7,205 bases of DNA from Candidatus Methanoplasma reticulitermitis (lineage in GTDB: Archaea > Thermoplasmatota > Thermoplasmata > Methanomassiliicoccales > Methanomethylophilaceae). Below are positions 1 to 6,194 of the stretch, piece after piece. The translations under genes were made by a program, and so were the position numbers. Under the pieces are notes generated by a model. It saw only the letters and a list, made by a program, of their open reading frames with translations, was not told where the DNA came from and made no database searches. Position 1 is the first letter of the stretch; the number at the start of each line of letters is the position of its first letter. The stretch lies in NCBI GenBank assembly GCA_031287135.1, contig JAITTK010000042.1, positions 1 to 7,205 of the forward strand, read 5' to 3'.

Positions 1-52
1 CACTGACGAGGAAGAGGAGATCGAGGAGGTCGAAGATCTTGGCGAAGAATGA
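1..52 (+). CDS. top6B: DNA topoisomerase VI subunit B, C-terminal end (partial)
   Basis: The frame starting at base 2 is open from the window edge to a TGA at 50-52 and encodes 16 visible residues, TDEEEEIEEVEDLGEE, a strongly acidic tail. No domain is visible, so the identity rests on context: in many euryarchaea the B subunit (GHKL ATPase of the type IIB topoisomerase) lies immediately upstream of the A subunit. Here the reading frame overlaps the TTG start of top6A by 14 bases, as expected for translationally coupled partners of one A2B2 enzyme. The acidic tail would be a C-terminal extension after the transducer domain. Any other gene ending in an acidic tail could look the same, so the product name is inferred. 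Confidence 0.6.
   Translation, partial: TDEEEEIEEVEDLGEE
25..30 (+). promoter_or_regulatory. Shine-Dalgarno site of top6A
   Basis: GGAGGT lies 8 bases before the TTG at 39-41 and inside the end of the upstream reading frame. It complements the conserved 3' end of archaeal 16S rRNA. It decides the start: the first in-frame ATG (69-71) has no comparable site, so TTG at 39 is preferred. Confidence 0.7.
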
Positions 53-1133
53 AAGACAGCAGACAGCTATGGACAATCTCACGTCGATAGTCGGGGACAT
101 TTATAATCAACTCGATGCCGGGAACGTGCCGGTCATGGAACTCCCGCTGAGATCCAAGAGGAACATCGAATTCAATGCTCAGCACAATGTCTGGATGTAC
201 GGCGATCTGCAGACGACAAGGACATCCAAGACGGTCCAAGGTGCACAGATGATGCTCAGGACCGTCTACACGGCGGACTTCATCAACGAGATGATACGGG
301 ATAATAAATCATCGACCTTGAGGGAGATGTACTACATATCCGAGGGATGGGAAAATGCCAAATTCAGTGCGCAGGATGAGAGCAATCTCTTGGCCGAAGA
401 TCTCGAGATCATATCGAAATGCATGAGGGAAGACTTCAAACTCAGGCCAGAGGAGAGCGGTGCCCACGTGTACGGGGATCTCAATGTGAGCACTATGACG
501 AAGAAGGGAATGAAGACCTTCAACTGCATCGATGATGTTGCGGAGACCGGTTTCGCGGTGCCGTACAACGTTGAGAAGGAGAGTTTCGAGATATTGGGCA
601 CGAATGCCAAGTTCATCATGGCCATCGAGACAGGCGGTATGTTCGCGAGACTTATAGAGAACGGATTCCCGGAGAGGTACAACGCCATCCTTGTTCATCT
701 GAGCGGACAGCCTGCGAGGAGCACGAGGCGTCTTATAAAGAGACTGAACGAAGAGATGGGGCTCCCCGTCACCGTGTTCACCGACGGCGATCCGTGGTCA
801 TTCAGGATATTCGCATCCGTAGCATACGGTGCGATAAAGACCGCCCACATCTCGGAGTATCTGGCGACCCCCACCGCACAGTTCATCGGGATAACCGCAT
901 CGGACATACTCAATTACAATCTGCCTACCGATAAACTGTCCGACAAAGATGTGGGGGCGCTCAACGCCGAACTATCCGACCCAAGGTTCGCGGATGAATT
1001 CTGGGTCAATGAGATACAGGCAATGCTGGAGATGAAGAAGAAGTCTGAACAACAGGCACTGGCCAAATACGGCCTGGATTACGTCACAGACAAATATCTC
1101 CCCGAGAAGCTCACCGACATGGGGATATTATGA
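39..1133 (+). CDS. top6A: DNA topoisomerase VI subunit A (Spo11-like, DNA-cleaving)
   Basis: This is the catalytic subunit of the archaeal type IIB topoisomerase, which cuts both DNA strands through a tyrosine and passes a second duplex, relaxing and decatenating DNA with the ATPase subunit B. The 364 residues match the usual family length. The N-terminal winged-helix (CAP-like) domain carries the Spo11/Top6A motif REMYYIS near residues 95-101; by family alignment Tyr99 is the likely nucleophile. A Toprim domain follows, with the metal-binding acidic residues Glu197 (IETGG) and Asp249/Asp251 (DGDPWS), and the GQPARSTRR segment at 223-231. The TTG start is chosen because of GGAGGT 8 bases upstream; the alternative ATG at residue 11 would also leave the domains intact. 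It overlaps the probable top6B end by 14 bases, indicating an operon. Its 3' end overlaps the convergent lysS by 6 bases. All catalytic residues appear present. Confidence 0.96.
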   Translation: MAKNERQQTAMDNLTSIVGDIYNQLDAGNVPVMELPLRSKRNIEFNAQHNVWMYGDLQTTRTSKTVQGAQMMLRTVYTADFINEMIRDNKSSTLREMYYISEGWENAKFSAQDESNLLAEDLEIISKCMREDFKLRPEESGAHVYGDLNVSTMTKKGMKTFNCIDDVAETGFAVPYNVEKESFEILGTNAKFIMAIETGGMFARLIENGFPERYNAILVHLSGQPARSTRRLIKRLNEEMGLPVTVFTDGDPWSFRIFASVAYGAIKTAHISEYLATPTAQFIGITASDILNYNLPTDKLSDKDVGALNAELSDPRFADEFWVNEIQAMLEMKKKSEQQALAKYGLDYVTDKYLPEKLTDMGIL

Positions 1134-2681
1134 GCCCGGTTCGGACGCCTGCGAGAATCGATCCATAACGAACTGCCTGTCCATGCTGGCAAGGAAGAGT
1201 CCGAGCCTCGGACCTTCTTCCTTATCTATCAGGACCCGGTATATCACTCTGAATCCGGCCTTGAAACCTATCGGCGATTCTTTCCCGACAGCCGATATCG
1301 TACGGCCTATCGTTTCGGCATCCCATTGTATATCATTCATCCTGTTCACAAGTTCCAGGAAGAATGCCTTCTCATCCGCGGTCAGCTTGATTTGCGGGGG
1401 GACCGTCTGGCATACCGAGAACTTGACCCCCTCGGGAGCAAATTTGTCAAGCCAGAATCTGACACTGTCAACCCTTTTCTTTATCCTCTTCATATCCTCG
1501 GCTGAGGCCAACGACAGGTCGGCGGTCCTTGACAGGATACTAACGACTCCTTCGAACGTGTCCGCCATCTGTACCACGCTCACAAGATGTCTGTACGGGA
1601 TCTGCAGAGGCAGTTCTTTCGGAACATTGTTGTGCTGCGCGATCTCATAGGCACGGATCGAGTTCTCTTCCGCATCCGTGTATTCGCCCGAGAAGAACTG
1701 TCTTTCCATCCTGTCGTATTCGTCTGCCATATCCATGATGCCTGTTCCTGAATCATAATCTATGACTTTGCGGGGATTGACCCGGAGGAACATGTAATTG
1801 AGAACTTCCGGAGGGATCATCTTTATGGCATCGGGTCCCGTGACGGAGCATCCGGTCGACTTATGCATCTGGCCTGCACCTTTCAACTGAACGAACTCAT
1901 ATGGTATCGGATACGGTGCTTTCCCTCCGAATATCTCTTCGACTATCCTCTTGCCCGTATCATACGACCCGCCTGCCGCCGCGTGGTCTTTTCCGAACGG
2001 CTCGGCGGATGTTCCGAATATCTTCCATTTCGCAGGCCACTCCAATCTCCACGTGAGCTTTCCGTCGCCTTTCCGTATATCGGCAACGCCGTGATGGCCG
2101 CATTTACATTGGTACTCCACCGTCGGATACGAGTATGATTCGAATATGGGATTGGTGAACTTTTTGCATTTTTCGCAGAGCGGGGTGTACGGAGCATAAT
2201 TCTCTTTCTCCTCCTTCCCCGACACCTCGTGCAGGATTTTCACGATCTCATTCCTTTTTTTGAAGCATAAGTCTATGGCCTCGGCGAAAGCCCCTTTCTC
2301 ATACAGCTCATGGGTCCAAACGATCTCGCATTTAACTTCCAGAGAAGCGACCGCATCAAGGAAAGACTGTACGAAATGGTGTGCATAGTTGTCATGTTTG
2401 CCGCACGGGCACGGGATCCTGGATATGGGCACACCCGAATAACCCGCATATTCCTCCGGCAGAAAATCATACCGTTTCCTGAGAGGATCGAAGGAGTCGA
2501 TCAGATATATCAGACGCACATCTTTGCCCATGCCTTCGATGGCACTCCTTACGGACTCACCTGTTATGGGCTCCCTTAAACTCCCGACGTGGATTATGCC
2601 CGTAGGACTTATCCCCGTGGCTATCAGGGGCTTTTCGCACGTATCGGCAACTTCTTTCGCAACAACATCTGCCCAATGCAT
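1128..2681 (-). CDS. lysS: Lysyl-tRNA synthetase, class I
   Basis: This cytosolic enzyme charges tRNA-Lys with lysine. It belongs to the class I form (Rossmann fold, LysRS1) typical of archaea and a few bacteria, not the common class II form. The 517 residues fit the family. Visible landmarks are the HIGH-type motif GIIHVGS (HVGS at 31-34), Cys pairs CPC at 91-93, C169-x2-C172 and C192-x-C194 as probable zinc ligands, the family-typical EPFGKDHAAAGGSYDTG at 227-243, and the KMSKS-loop position at 271-277, which reads QMHKSTG rather than KMSSSKG. The C-terminal half is the helical anticodon-binding cage. The start is set at the MHWADVV methionine, which matches the usual N-terminus and has a TATA-like element about 30 bases upstream. 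An in-frame ATG 18 codons earlier would run through that element. The gene ends convergently with top6A and diverges from the Sec61-beta gene. Confidence 0.96.
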   Translation of the reverse strand: MHWADVVAKEVADTCEKPLIATGISPTGIIHVGSLREPITGESVRSAIEGMGKDVRLIYLIDSFDPLRKRYDFLPEEYAGYSGVPISRIPCPCGKHDNYAHHFVQSFLDAVASLEVKCEIVWTHELYEKGAFAEAIDLCFKKRNEIVKILHEVSGKEEKENYAPYTPLCEKCKKFTNPIFESYSYPTVEYQCKCGHHGVADIRKGDGKLTWRLEWPAKWKIFGTSAEPFGKDHAAAGGSYDTGKRIVEEIFGGKAPYPIPYEFVQLKGAGQMHKSTGCSVTGPDAIKMIPPEVLNYMFLRVNPRKVIDYDSGTGIMDMADEYDRMERQFFSGEYTDAEENSIRAYEIAQHNNVPKELPLQIPYRHLVSVVQMADTFEGVVSILSRTADLSLASAEDMKRIKKRVDSVRFWLDKFAPEGVKFSVCQTVPPQIKLTADEKAFFLELVNRMNDIQWDAETIGRTISAVGKESPIGFKAGFRVIYRVLIDKEEGPRLGLFLASMDRQFVMDRFSQASEPGS

Positions 2682-2706
2682 TATGACCACGCGTGCAACA
2701 TTATGA

Positions 2707-2715
2707 CTGTAAAAG
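2707..2715 (-). promoter_or_regulatory. Probable TATA box of lysS
   Basis: On the minus strand CTTTTACAG, preceded by purine- and C-rich bases, is centred about 30 bases before the preferred lysS ATG. That predicts a transcript with almost no leader. It argues against the longer in-frame start at 2735, which would place the element inside the coding sequence. Confidence 0.5.
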
Positions 2716-2772
2716 AGGCTTTCGGTTAAGGACATGTATTCGCTGTCCCCATGCCGATGGTTTCACGGCAGA

Positions 2773-2784
2773 TTTTTATATTTA
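2773..2784 (+). promoter_or_regulatory. TATA box of the Sec61-beta gene
   Basis: TTTTTATATTTA is the clearest archaeal TATA element in the window. Its centre is about 25 bases before the ATG at 2803, the distance at which archaeal transcription starts, so the mRNA is probably leaderless. It also rules out the longer in-frame start at 2734. Confidence 0.75.
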
Positions 2785-2802
2785 TTCTATGTTCTGTGGA
2801 CG

Positions 2803-2967
2803 ATGGCAAAGAAGAATGACAGCGGGTTCGCATCATCCGCCGGACTTATGAGATACTTCGATACCGAAGACGACAGAGGAGTTAAGATAAGTCCCAAGCT
2901 CGTCGTGGGTGCCGCAATAGCGTTCACGGTATTGATTCTGATTATACCCGTGTTCTTCCCCGCATGA
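2803..2967 (+). CDS. secG: Preprotein translocase subunit Sec61-beta (archaeal SecG)
   Basis: This is the small non-essential-type beta subunit of the archaeal SecYEG/Sec61 channel, which helps move or insert proteins across the cytoplasmic membrane. The 54-residue product has the standard family layout: a short polar N-terminus (MAKKNDSG), the motif FASSAGLMRYFDTED near residues 9-23, the conserved GVKISPK before the membrane, and one C-terminal hydrophobic segment (about residues 32-53) serving as a tail anchor. The ATG at 2803 is chosen over an in-frame ATG at 2734 because it gives the normal family length and sits about 25 bases after an excellent TATA box; the upstream extension looks like translated promoter. 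It stands alone, divergent from lysS and convergent with the antiporter 39 bases downstream. Confidence 0.93.
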   Translation: MAKKNDSGFASSAGLMRYFDTEDDRGVKISPKLVVGAAIAFTVLILIIPVFFPA

Positions 2968-2972
2968 TGCGG
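2960..2972. terminator. Short palindrome at the Sec61-beta stop, possible terminator element
   Basis: CCGCATGATGCGG is a perfect inverted repeat around a central G and spans the stop codon of the Sec61-beta gene, next to the 39-base gap between two convergent genes. As RNA it can form only a stem of about 4 base pairs with a 5-base loop, and no strong T tract follows. A role in ending transcription from either side is only a possibility. Confidence 0.22.
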
Positions 2973-3006
2973 AGATGTATTCTAAAGCCGTTTGATTACT
3001 GAGTAT

Positions 3007-4293
3007 TCAAACTAGATCATCCTGTGTCAGTTTGTACTCCGTGGGATACTTCTTCCTGAAGGCCCTTGCGAACAGCGGGGGTGCGATTATCGTTGTGGCG
3101 ACTGCCATCAGCACGACCACTGCATACAGCTCTGACGACATCGCACCGGATGCCAAGCCGATGGATGCGACGATTATCCCAACCTCGCCCCTTGGTATCA
3201 TCCCGAATCCTATGATGCTCCTGGAGTCCTTTGACAGACTCCTGTCCCCTATTTTTGCTCCCCAGCTGCAGCCCAGATATTTACTTATCACAGCGAGCAG
3301 TATTATGGCGGCGGCAAGCGCAATGACTGGAACGCTTGTGAGAGTCTCCAGGTTCACCTGCATCCCGACATTCAGGAAGAAGAACGATATGAACAGTGTT
3401 GTTATGGCCTCGATCTTCTCTTCGAGTTTCCATTCCCACGCGTATTCCGCCAGCAGCATGCCTCCCAGGAATGCACCTATTATCGCGGCCAGACCGATCA
3501 TGTCGGCGAACCATGAGAGCCCGAGGCATACTGCTATCGCAAGTATGAGCTTGTTCACGCCGGAGTGCGATTCGCCGGTCCTGTCGAACCTCTCCCTGTT
3601 CCTCCTCTCAAAATACCCGTATATCCTTGGGACGGCCACAAGAGCGACCGCGAGTATGGCGATCACGAACAAAACCGCTTCAGCGGTTATTACGAATATA
3701 TTCGAAACGGACATCTCGCCTGAAACGGTCATGCCGACCACGATGGCGAGGACGATCATCCCGAGGATATCATCAATGACAGCGGCCCCGATTATAATCC
3801 TCGATTCCCTCGAATTCATCAGTCTCATGTCCTTTATCACGCGCGCGGTTATCCCCACGCTTGTGGCGACCATCGCGGAACCCATGAACATGGCATGGTG
3901 TATATTCCCATCATATACCTGAATAAGTGCGAATCCCGCTATGAATGGGATTATAACCCCGAGAACGGCGACCAACATCGCCGCTTTGCCCACGGATATC
4001 AGGTCTTTCACCTTTGTCTCCAGTCCCACGGAGAAGAGAAGGAATATCACACCCAACTCGGCAAATATCTCCACAACCTCATAATTCTGACTGGGATCAT
4101 CGCCTGTGCTTATGCCCAATGTACCGAGGAGCGACCAATCTCCGATTACCAGGTTGGCGATCACGATACCTATCACGATCTCCCCGATGAGTCCGGGCAC
4201 GCCGAAATGGTCGAACACCCTCGAACCCGCACGAGCCAGAACGATCAGGACAACCAGCATTATGAGTATGGAGCCAAAGTCCATGGAGACCAT
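3007..4293 (-). CDS. Cation/proton antiporter, CPA2 (KefB/NapA-like) family
   Basis: This is an integral membrane exchanger, probably Na+/H+ or K+/H+. The 428 residues are almost entirely hydrophobic segments, roughly 12-13 helices, as in the Na+/H+ exchanger fold. Diagnostic features are FLLFSVGLE (84-92), the unwound crossing-helix segment ATSVGITARV (143-152), the paired aspartates IDDI with Asp174/Asp175 (the ion-binding DD pair of electrogenic CPA2 members such as NapA), and PRGEVGII (367-374) in the later half. A charged loop, RIYGYFERRNRERFDR onward (223-248), separates the two halves. The protein ends soon after the last helix with a charged tail and has no RCK/TrkA nucleotide-binding domain, so it is not a full KefB/KefC. 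The first ATG is chosen because TTTAAAC lies about 27 bases upstream; a second ATG three codons later is possible. Substrate cannot be read from sequence. Confidence 0.9.
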   Translation of the reverse strand: MVSMDFGSILIMLVVLIVLARAGSRVFDHFGVPGLIGEIVIGIVIANLVIGDWSLLGTLGISTGDDPSQNYEVVEIFAELGVIFLLFSVGLETKVKDLISVGKAAMLVAVLGVIIPFIAGFALIQVYDGNIHHAMFMGSAMVATSVGITARVIKDMRLMNSRESRIIIGAAVIDDILGMIVLAIVVGMTVSGEMSVSNIFVITAEAVLFVIAILAVALVAVPRIYGYFERRNRERFDRTGESHSGVNKLILAIAVCLGLSWFADMIGLAAIIGAFLGGMLLAEYAWEWKLEEKIEAITTLFISFFFLNVGMQVNLETLTSVPVIALAAAIILLAVISKYLGCSWGAKIGDRSLSKDSRSIIGFGMIPRGEVGIIVASIGLASGAMSSELYAVVVLMAVATTIIAPPLFARAFRKKYPTEYKLTQDDLV

Positions 4294-4316
4294 ACGACAA
4301 AATCCCTATATGAATT

Positions 4317-4325
4317 TGTTTAAAG
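4317..4325 (-). promoter_or_regulatory. Probable TATA box of the antiporter gene
   Basis: On the minus strand CTTTAAACA is centred about 27 bases before the antiporter ATG at 4293, inside the 60-base gap after the acidic protein gene. This suggests the antiporter has its own promoter and starts almost without a leader, even though the genes run in the same direction. Confidence 0.5.
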
Positions 4326-4353
4326 AATTCGGATTAAGTGGTTTAGGCCGGCG

Positions 4354-5655
4354 TCAGAATCTGAAATTCACGGCATGGTTGGGCCTTAGCGCGGCCTCGT
4401 CGCCTTCGAAGCTGAACGATACCGCACAGGATGCTTCAATGCATTTTTCCGGCACTTTCAGAGGTATGAACCTGCTGTCGTACGATTCGAGACCATCATC
4501 GGGGATCTCCTTCTCCCAATCCTTGGACAGCTCCGACAGCAGAGTCTCGCTCATGCGAAGCTCCGGGACCGTGAGTTTCATTATGTCCGCAACGGGATCG
4601 ACGATATCCACCGCGACCGGAACTCCCGTGACGGTATCAGAAGCCACCTCGAGGACGATCCTGCATGATTCCTCCTCTCTGGGAGCGGGGAGGTATCTGG
4701 TGTAGCATGCGGAGGGCAGCGGCAGCACCTCGGGTATGAGCGCCTCCGGGAAGATCGCTTCCGAAGCGGCTGCTTCCGAAGTGATCGCCGTTTCTGCCGC
4801 GATCGATGTTTCCATGAACGATGAACGTTCACTCGTTTCTTTAACATCCATGTTTGCGGCGTTTATCTCTCTGTATCCATCGACATAGAGTCCGGCGGGG
4901 ACATCCGTCACAGCCTCTTTCTCTGCCGGGACTTCCGCTTCGTCCTCCGTTGTGTCCTCGACTTCATACTCGGGCACTTCCCTGTAGCCCATGAACGGAA
5001 TATCTTTCGGGATCTCGATTGCCGTCGTTTCGGAGGATGTCTCGGCAAGCTCCTGTCTCGCATCCGTCATGAAGGCTTCTTCCGATACGGGTTCGTAATT
5101 CTCTTCGAATGAAGGTCTGAAGAGTGCCGGACCCCGCGTGATCTCATCTTCGAAAGAATCGTTCTTCTTGATTATTACCTCGTTGAAGTCTATCTCGCCG
5201 TACGCCTCCCTTCTGGACGCATTCGAGAATATGTCGGCCGGCTGAACATAAACCGAGGGTTCCGGCTCCGGCTCGGACCTAACATGGACCTCGACGGAAT
5301 TCGAAGATCTGCCCGAGCCCACGAAACTTCCTCCGGCCATCCTGACCATTTCCGGTGCCTCGTCCTCGAAGAATGCCAAATCCGGCTGCACAGTGACGTA
5401 TATATCTTGTTTTTCGGGAGTGTTGTACACCACGTACCCATCTCTGTTGAGTTGCTTCACTGCCGGGGAGATGACCGCTTCCCTCTGTCTGACCGGCCTT
5501 CCCGGCGTGACCGCGGCCTCATTCGACACCGTGAAACCTGGGTGCCTCTGTCTAACCTCAATACTCCTGGCGTCTCTGCTCTGGTCTTGACCGAGCATAC
5601 GCTTGAAAAAGCCTTTTTGAAGGCTACCGCTGTTGCTACTTGAGTTACCACTCAT
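4354..5655 (-). CDS. Uncharacterised acidic, low-complexity protein
   Basis: I do not recognise this 433-residue protein. It has no signal peptide or membrane helix and is probably cytosolic. Regions: a Ser/Asn/Gly start followed by a basic stretch (residues 1-60); a possible folded segment (about 61-110: AVKQLNRDGYVVYNTPEKQD, then DIYVTVQPDL); a long Glu/Pro/Ser/Thr-rich acidic region (about 115-315) with EPEPEPS (128-134), two GYRE motifs in similar settings (223-226, 260-263) and an Ala/Glu/Ser tract TSEAAASEA; and a C-terminal region (about 320-433) with alternating hydrophobic residues suggesting beta strands (CRIVLEVASD, CAVSFSFEGDE, HAVNFRF). Three in-frame ATGs exist at 5694, 5667 and 5655. 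The last is preferred since the first overlaps a TATA-like TTTTAATA. It lies between the NikR-like and antiporter genes on the same strand with about 60-base gaps. Codon use looks normal for a real gene. Confidence 0.72.
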   Translation of the reverse strand: MSGNSSSNSGSLQKGFFKRMLGQDQSRDARSIEVRQRHPGFTVSNEAAVTPGRPVRQREAVISPAVKQLNRDGYVVYNTPEKQDIYVTVQPDLAFFEDEAPEMVRMAGGSFVGSGRSSNSVEVHVRSEPEPEPSVYVQPADIFSNASRREAYGEIDFNEVIIKKNDSFEDEITRGPALFRPSFEENYEPVSEEAFMTDARQELAETSSETTAIEIPKDIPFMGYREVPEYEVEDTTEDEAEVPAEKEAVTDVPAGLYVDGYREINAANMDVKETSERSSFMETSIAAETAITSEAAASEAIFPEALIPEVLPLPSACYTRYLPAPREEESCRIVLEVASDTVTGVPVAVDIVDPVADIMKLTVPELRMSETLLSELSKDWEKEIPDDGLESYDSRFIPLKVPEKCIEASCAVSFSFEGDEAALRPNHAVNFRF

Positions 5656-5681
5656 GCTACATCCCATCCAATAGAGGTATA

Positions 5682-5701
5682 GGATATACGCCATATTAAA
5701 A
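5682..5701 (-). promoter_or_regulatory. TATA-like elements upstream of the acidic protein gene
   Basis: On the minus strand the gap after the NikR-like gene contains TTTTAATA (5701-5694) and GTATATCC (5689-5682). The first is about 30 bases before the ATG at 5667 and the second about 30 bases before the ATG at 5655. Either would suit a near-leaderless start, and both disfavour the longest frame starting at 5694. Confidence 0.4.
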
Positions 5702-5715
5702 GTTATAGTCGCACC

Positions 5716-6099
5716 TTAACTCCTCACGAATCTGACGTAGTCAGCTTTTCCTGTGGAATGTATCTCTTTGAGCATGGATGTGAGCTTTTCAGCCTCACTT
5801 GATATCACCATGACCTCCAGGCATTTGTGGTCTTTCAGATGCGAATGGAGTTGCGTCTTGATCTCACTCTCGTGTTTGGCCTGTATCAGGTTCATCCACG
5901 GATCCGTGTGGTCTTTCTTGACTATTATCAGCACTCCCTCGACCATTCCTTCAAGGTCCTCTGAATCCTGCGCTTCCGCCTTGGCTGCGCTTATCGCCCT
6001 TCTCACGGCTTCGCTCCTTCCTTTGAGACCGTAGGCCTTCTGGATGTTGTCCAGTGCTTCAATGCTCTCTTCGCTCAGAGATATGCTTATTATGCCCAA
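5716..6099 (-). CDS. NikR-like ribbon-helix-helix metal-responsive regulator
   Basis: This DNA-binding repressor-type protein senses a divalent metal, nickel in the characterised family. The 127 residues have both NikR parts: an N-terminal ribbon-helix-helix (IISISLS strand at 3-9, helices to about residue 41 with GRSEAVRRAI at 27-36) and a C-terminal ACT-like domain (about 51-127) that forms the metal site and tetramer core. The motif H85-x-H87-x5-C93 followed by LEV has exactly the spacing of the nickel ligands His87, His89 and Cys95 of E. coli NikR. The fourth ligand, His76 there, is less clear: the nearest His here is His76 (own numbering), only 9 residues before H85 instead of 11. The start codon is TTG, required because the first strand begins right after it and supported by AGGGTGA just upstream. 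It diverges from a ZIP permease gene, its likely target. Metal specificity is uncertain. Confidence 0.87.
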   Translation of the reverse strand: MGIISISLSEESIEALDNIQKAYGLKGRSEAVRRAISAAKAEAQDSEDLEGMVEGVLIIVKKDHTDPWMNLIQAKHESEIKTQLHSHLKDHKCLEVMVISSEAEKLTSMLKEIHSTGKADYVRFVRS

Positions 6100-6103
6100 G
6101 TTT

Positions 6104-6111
6104 TCACCCTG
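6104..6111 (-). promoter_or_regulatory. Shine-Dalgarno site of the NikR-like gene
   Basis: On the minus strand CAGGGTGA ends 4 bases before the TTG start and matches the GGTGA part of the anti-16S sequence. It supports initiation at TTG and implies that this gene, unlike its neighbours, has a leader. A TATA-like TTATTAAC at 6150-6143 would give a leader of about 20 bases. Confidence 0.5.
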
Positions 6112-6121
6112 TTGTTAACAA
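6112..6121. promoter_or_regulatory. Palindrome TTGTTAACAA, candidate operator
   Basis: This is a perfect 10-base inverted repeat in the region between the divergent NikR-like and ZIP genes, near the predicted transcription start of the regulator. Dimeric ribbon-helix-helix proteins bind symmetric sites, so it is a candidate operator. It does not resemble the E. coli NikR half-site GTATGA, and AT-rich palindromes of this length can arise by chance. Confidence 0.3.
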
Positions 6122-6146
6122 TATGGCAATAAGGTGAGCAATGTTA

Positions 6147-6156
6147 ATAACGTTAT
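6147..6156. promoter_or_regulatory. Palindrome ATAACGTTAT, candidate operator
   Basis: This second perfect 10-base inverted repeat overlaps the TATA-like element of the regulator gene (minus strand) and lies just upstream of that of the ZIP gene, where a bound repressor could affect both. Its centre is 35 bases from that of the first palindrome. Its function is inferred only from position and symmetry. Confidence 0.33.
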
Positions 6157-6164
6157 CACAAGCC

Positions 6165-6176
6165 TTTAGTAAAAAA
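6165..6176 (+). promoter_or_regulatory. Probable TATA box of the ZIP permease gene
   Basis: TTTAGTAAAAAA is centred about 26 bases before the ATG at 6195, the spacing expected for a leaderless archaeal transcript. This favours 6195 over the in-frame ATG at 6141, which would place this element inside the gene. Confidence 0.45.
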
Positions 6177-6194
6177 TCAGGCAATGGTCCATCC

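Noticed and set aside
1134..1200. Possible terminator or small RNA between top6A and lysS
   Set aside because: The two genes overlap at their ends, so there is no non-coding space, and no hairpin or T tract is visible.
2682..2735. 18-residue N-terminal extension of lysyl-tRNA synthetase
   Set aside because: The family begins at MHWADVV, and the extension would run through the probable TATA element of the gene.
2734..2802. 23-residue N-terminal extension of the Sec61-beta protein
   Set aside because: It would translate a strong TATA box, and the protein would exceed the normal family length of about 50-60 residues.
3032..3922. 296-codon open frame on the + strand opposite the antiporter gene
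   Set aside because: It lies wholly antisense to a well-supported membrane protein gene; its composition reflects the complement of hydrophobic codons, it shows no recognisable domain, and there is no promoter element before it.
4106..4705. 199-codon open frame on the + strand spanning two minus-strand genes
   Set aside because: It crosses the antiporter start, the intergenic gap and the 3' end of the acidic protein gene in antisense, with a Ser/Thr-rich low-complexity product and no family resemblance.
4757..4781. GCTTCCGAAG occurring twice 15 bases apart, considered as a regulatory or mobile-element repeat
   Set aside because: It lies inside the acidic protein gene and simply encodes the Ala/Ser/Glu tract; it is coding low complexity.
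5656..5694. 13-residue hydrophobic extension (MAYILYLYWMGC) of the acidic protein, read as a signal or lipoprotein leader
   Set aside because: It lacks basic residues before the hydrophobic stretch and a proper lipobox, is too short for a signal peptide, and overlaps TATA-like sequences.
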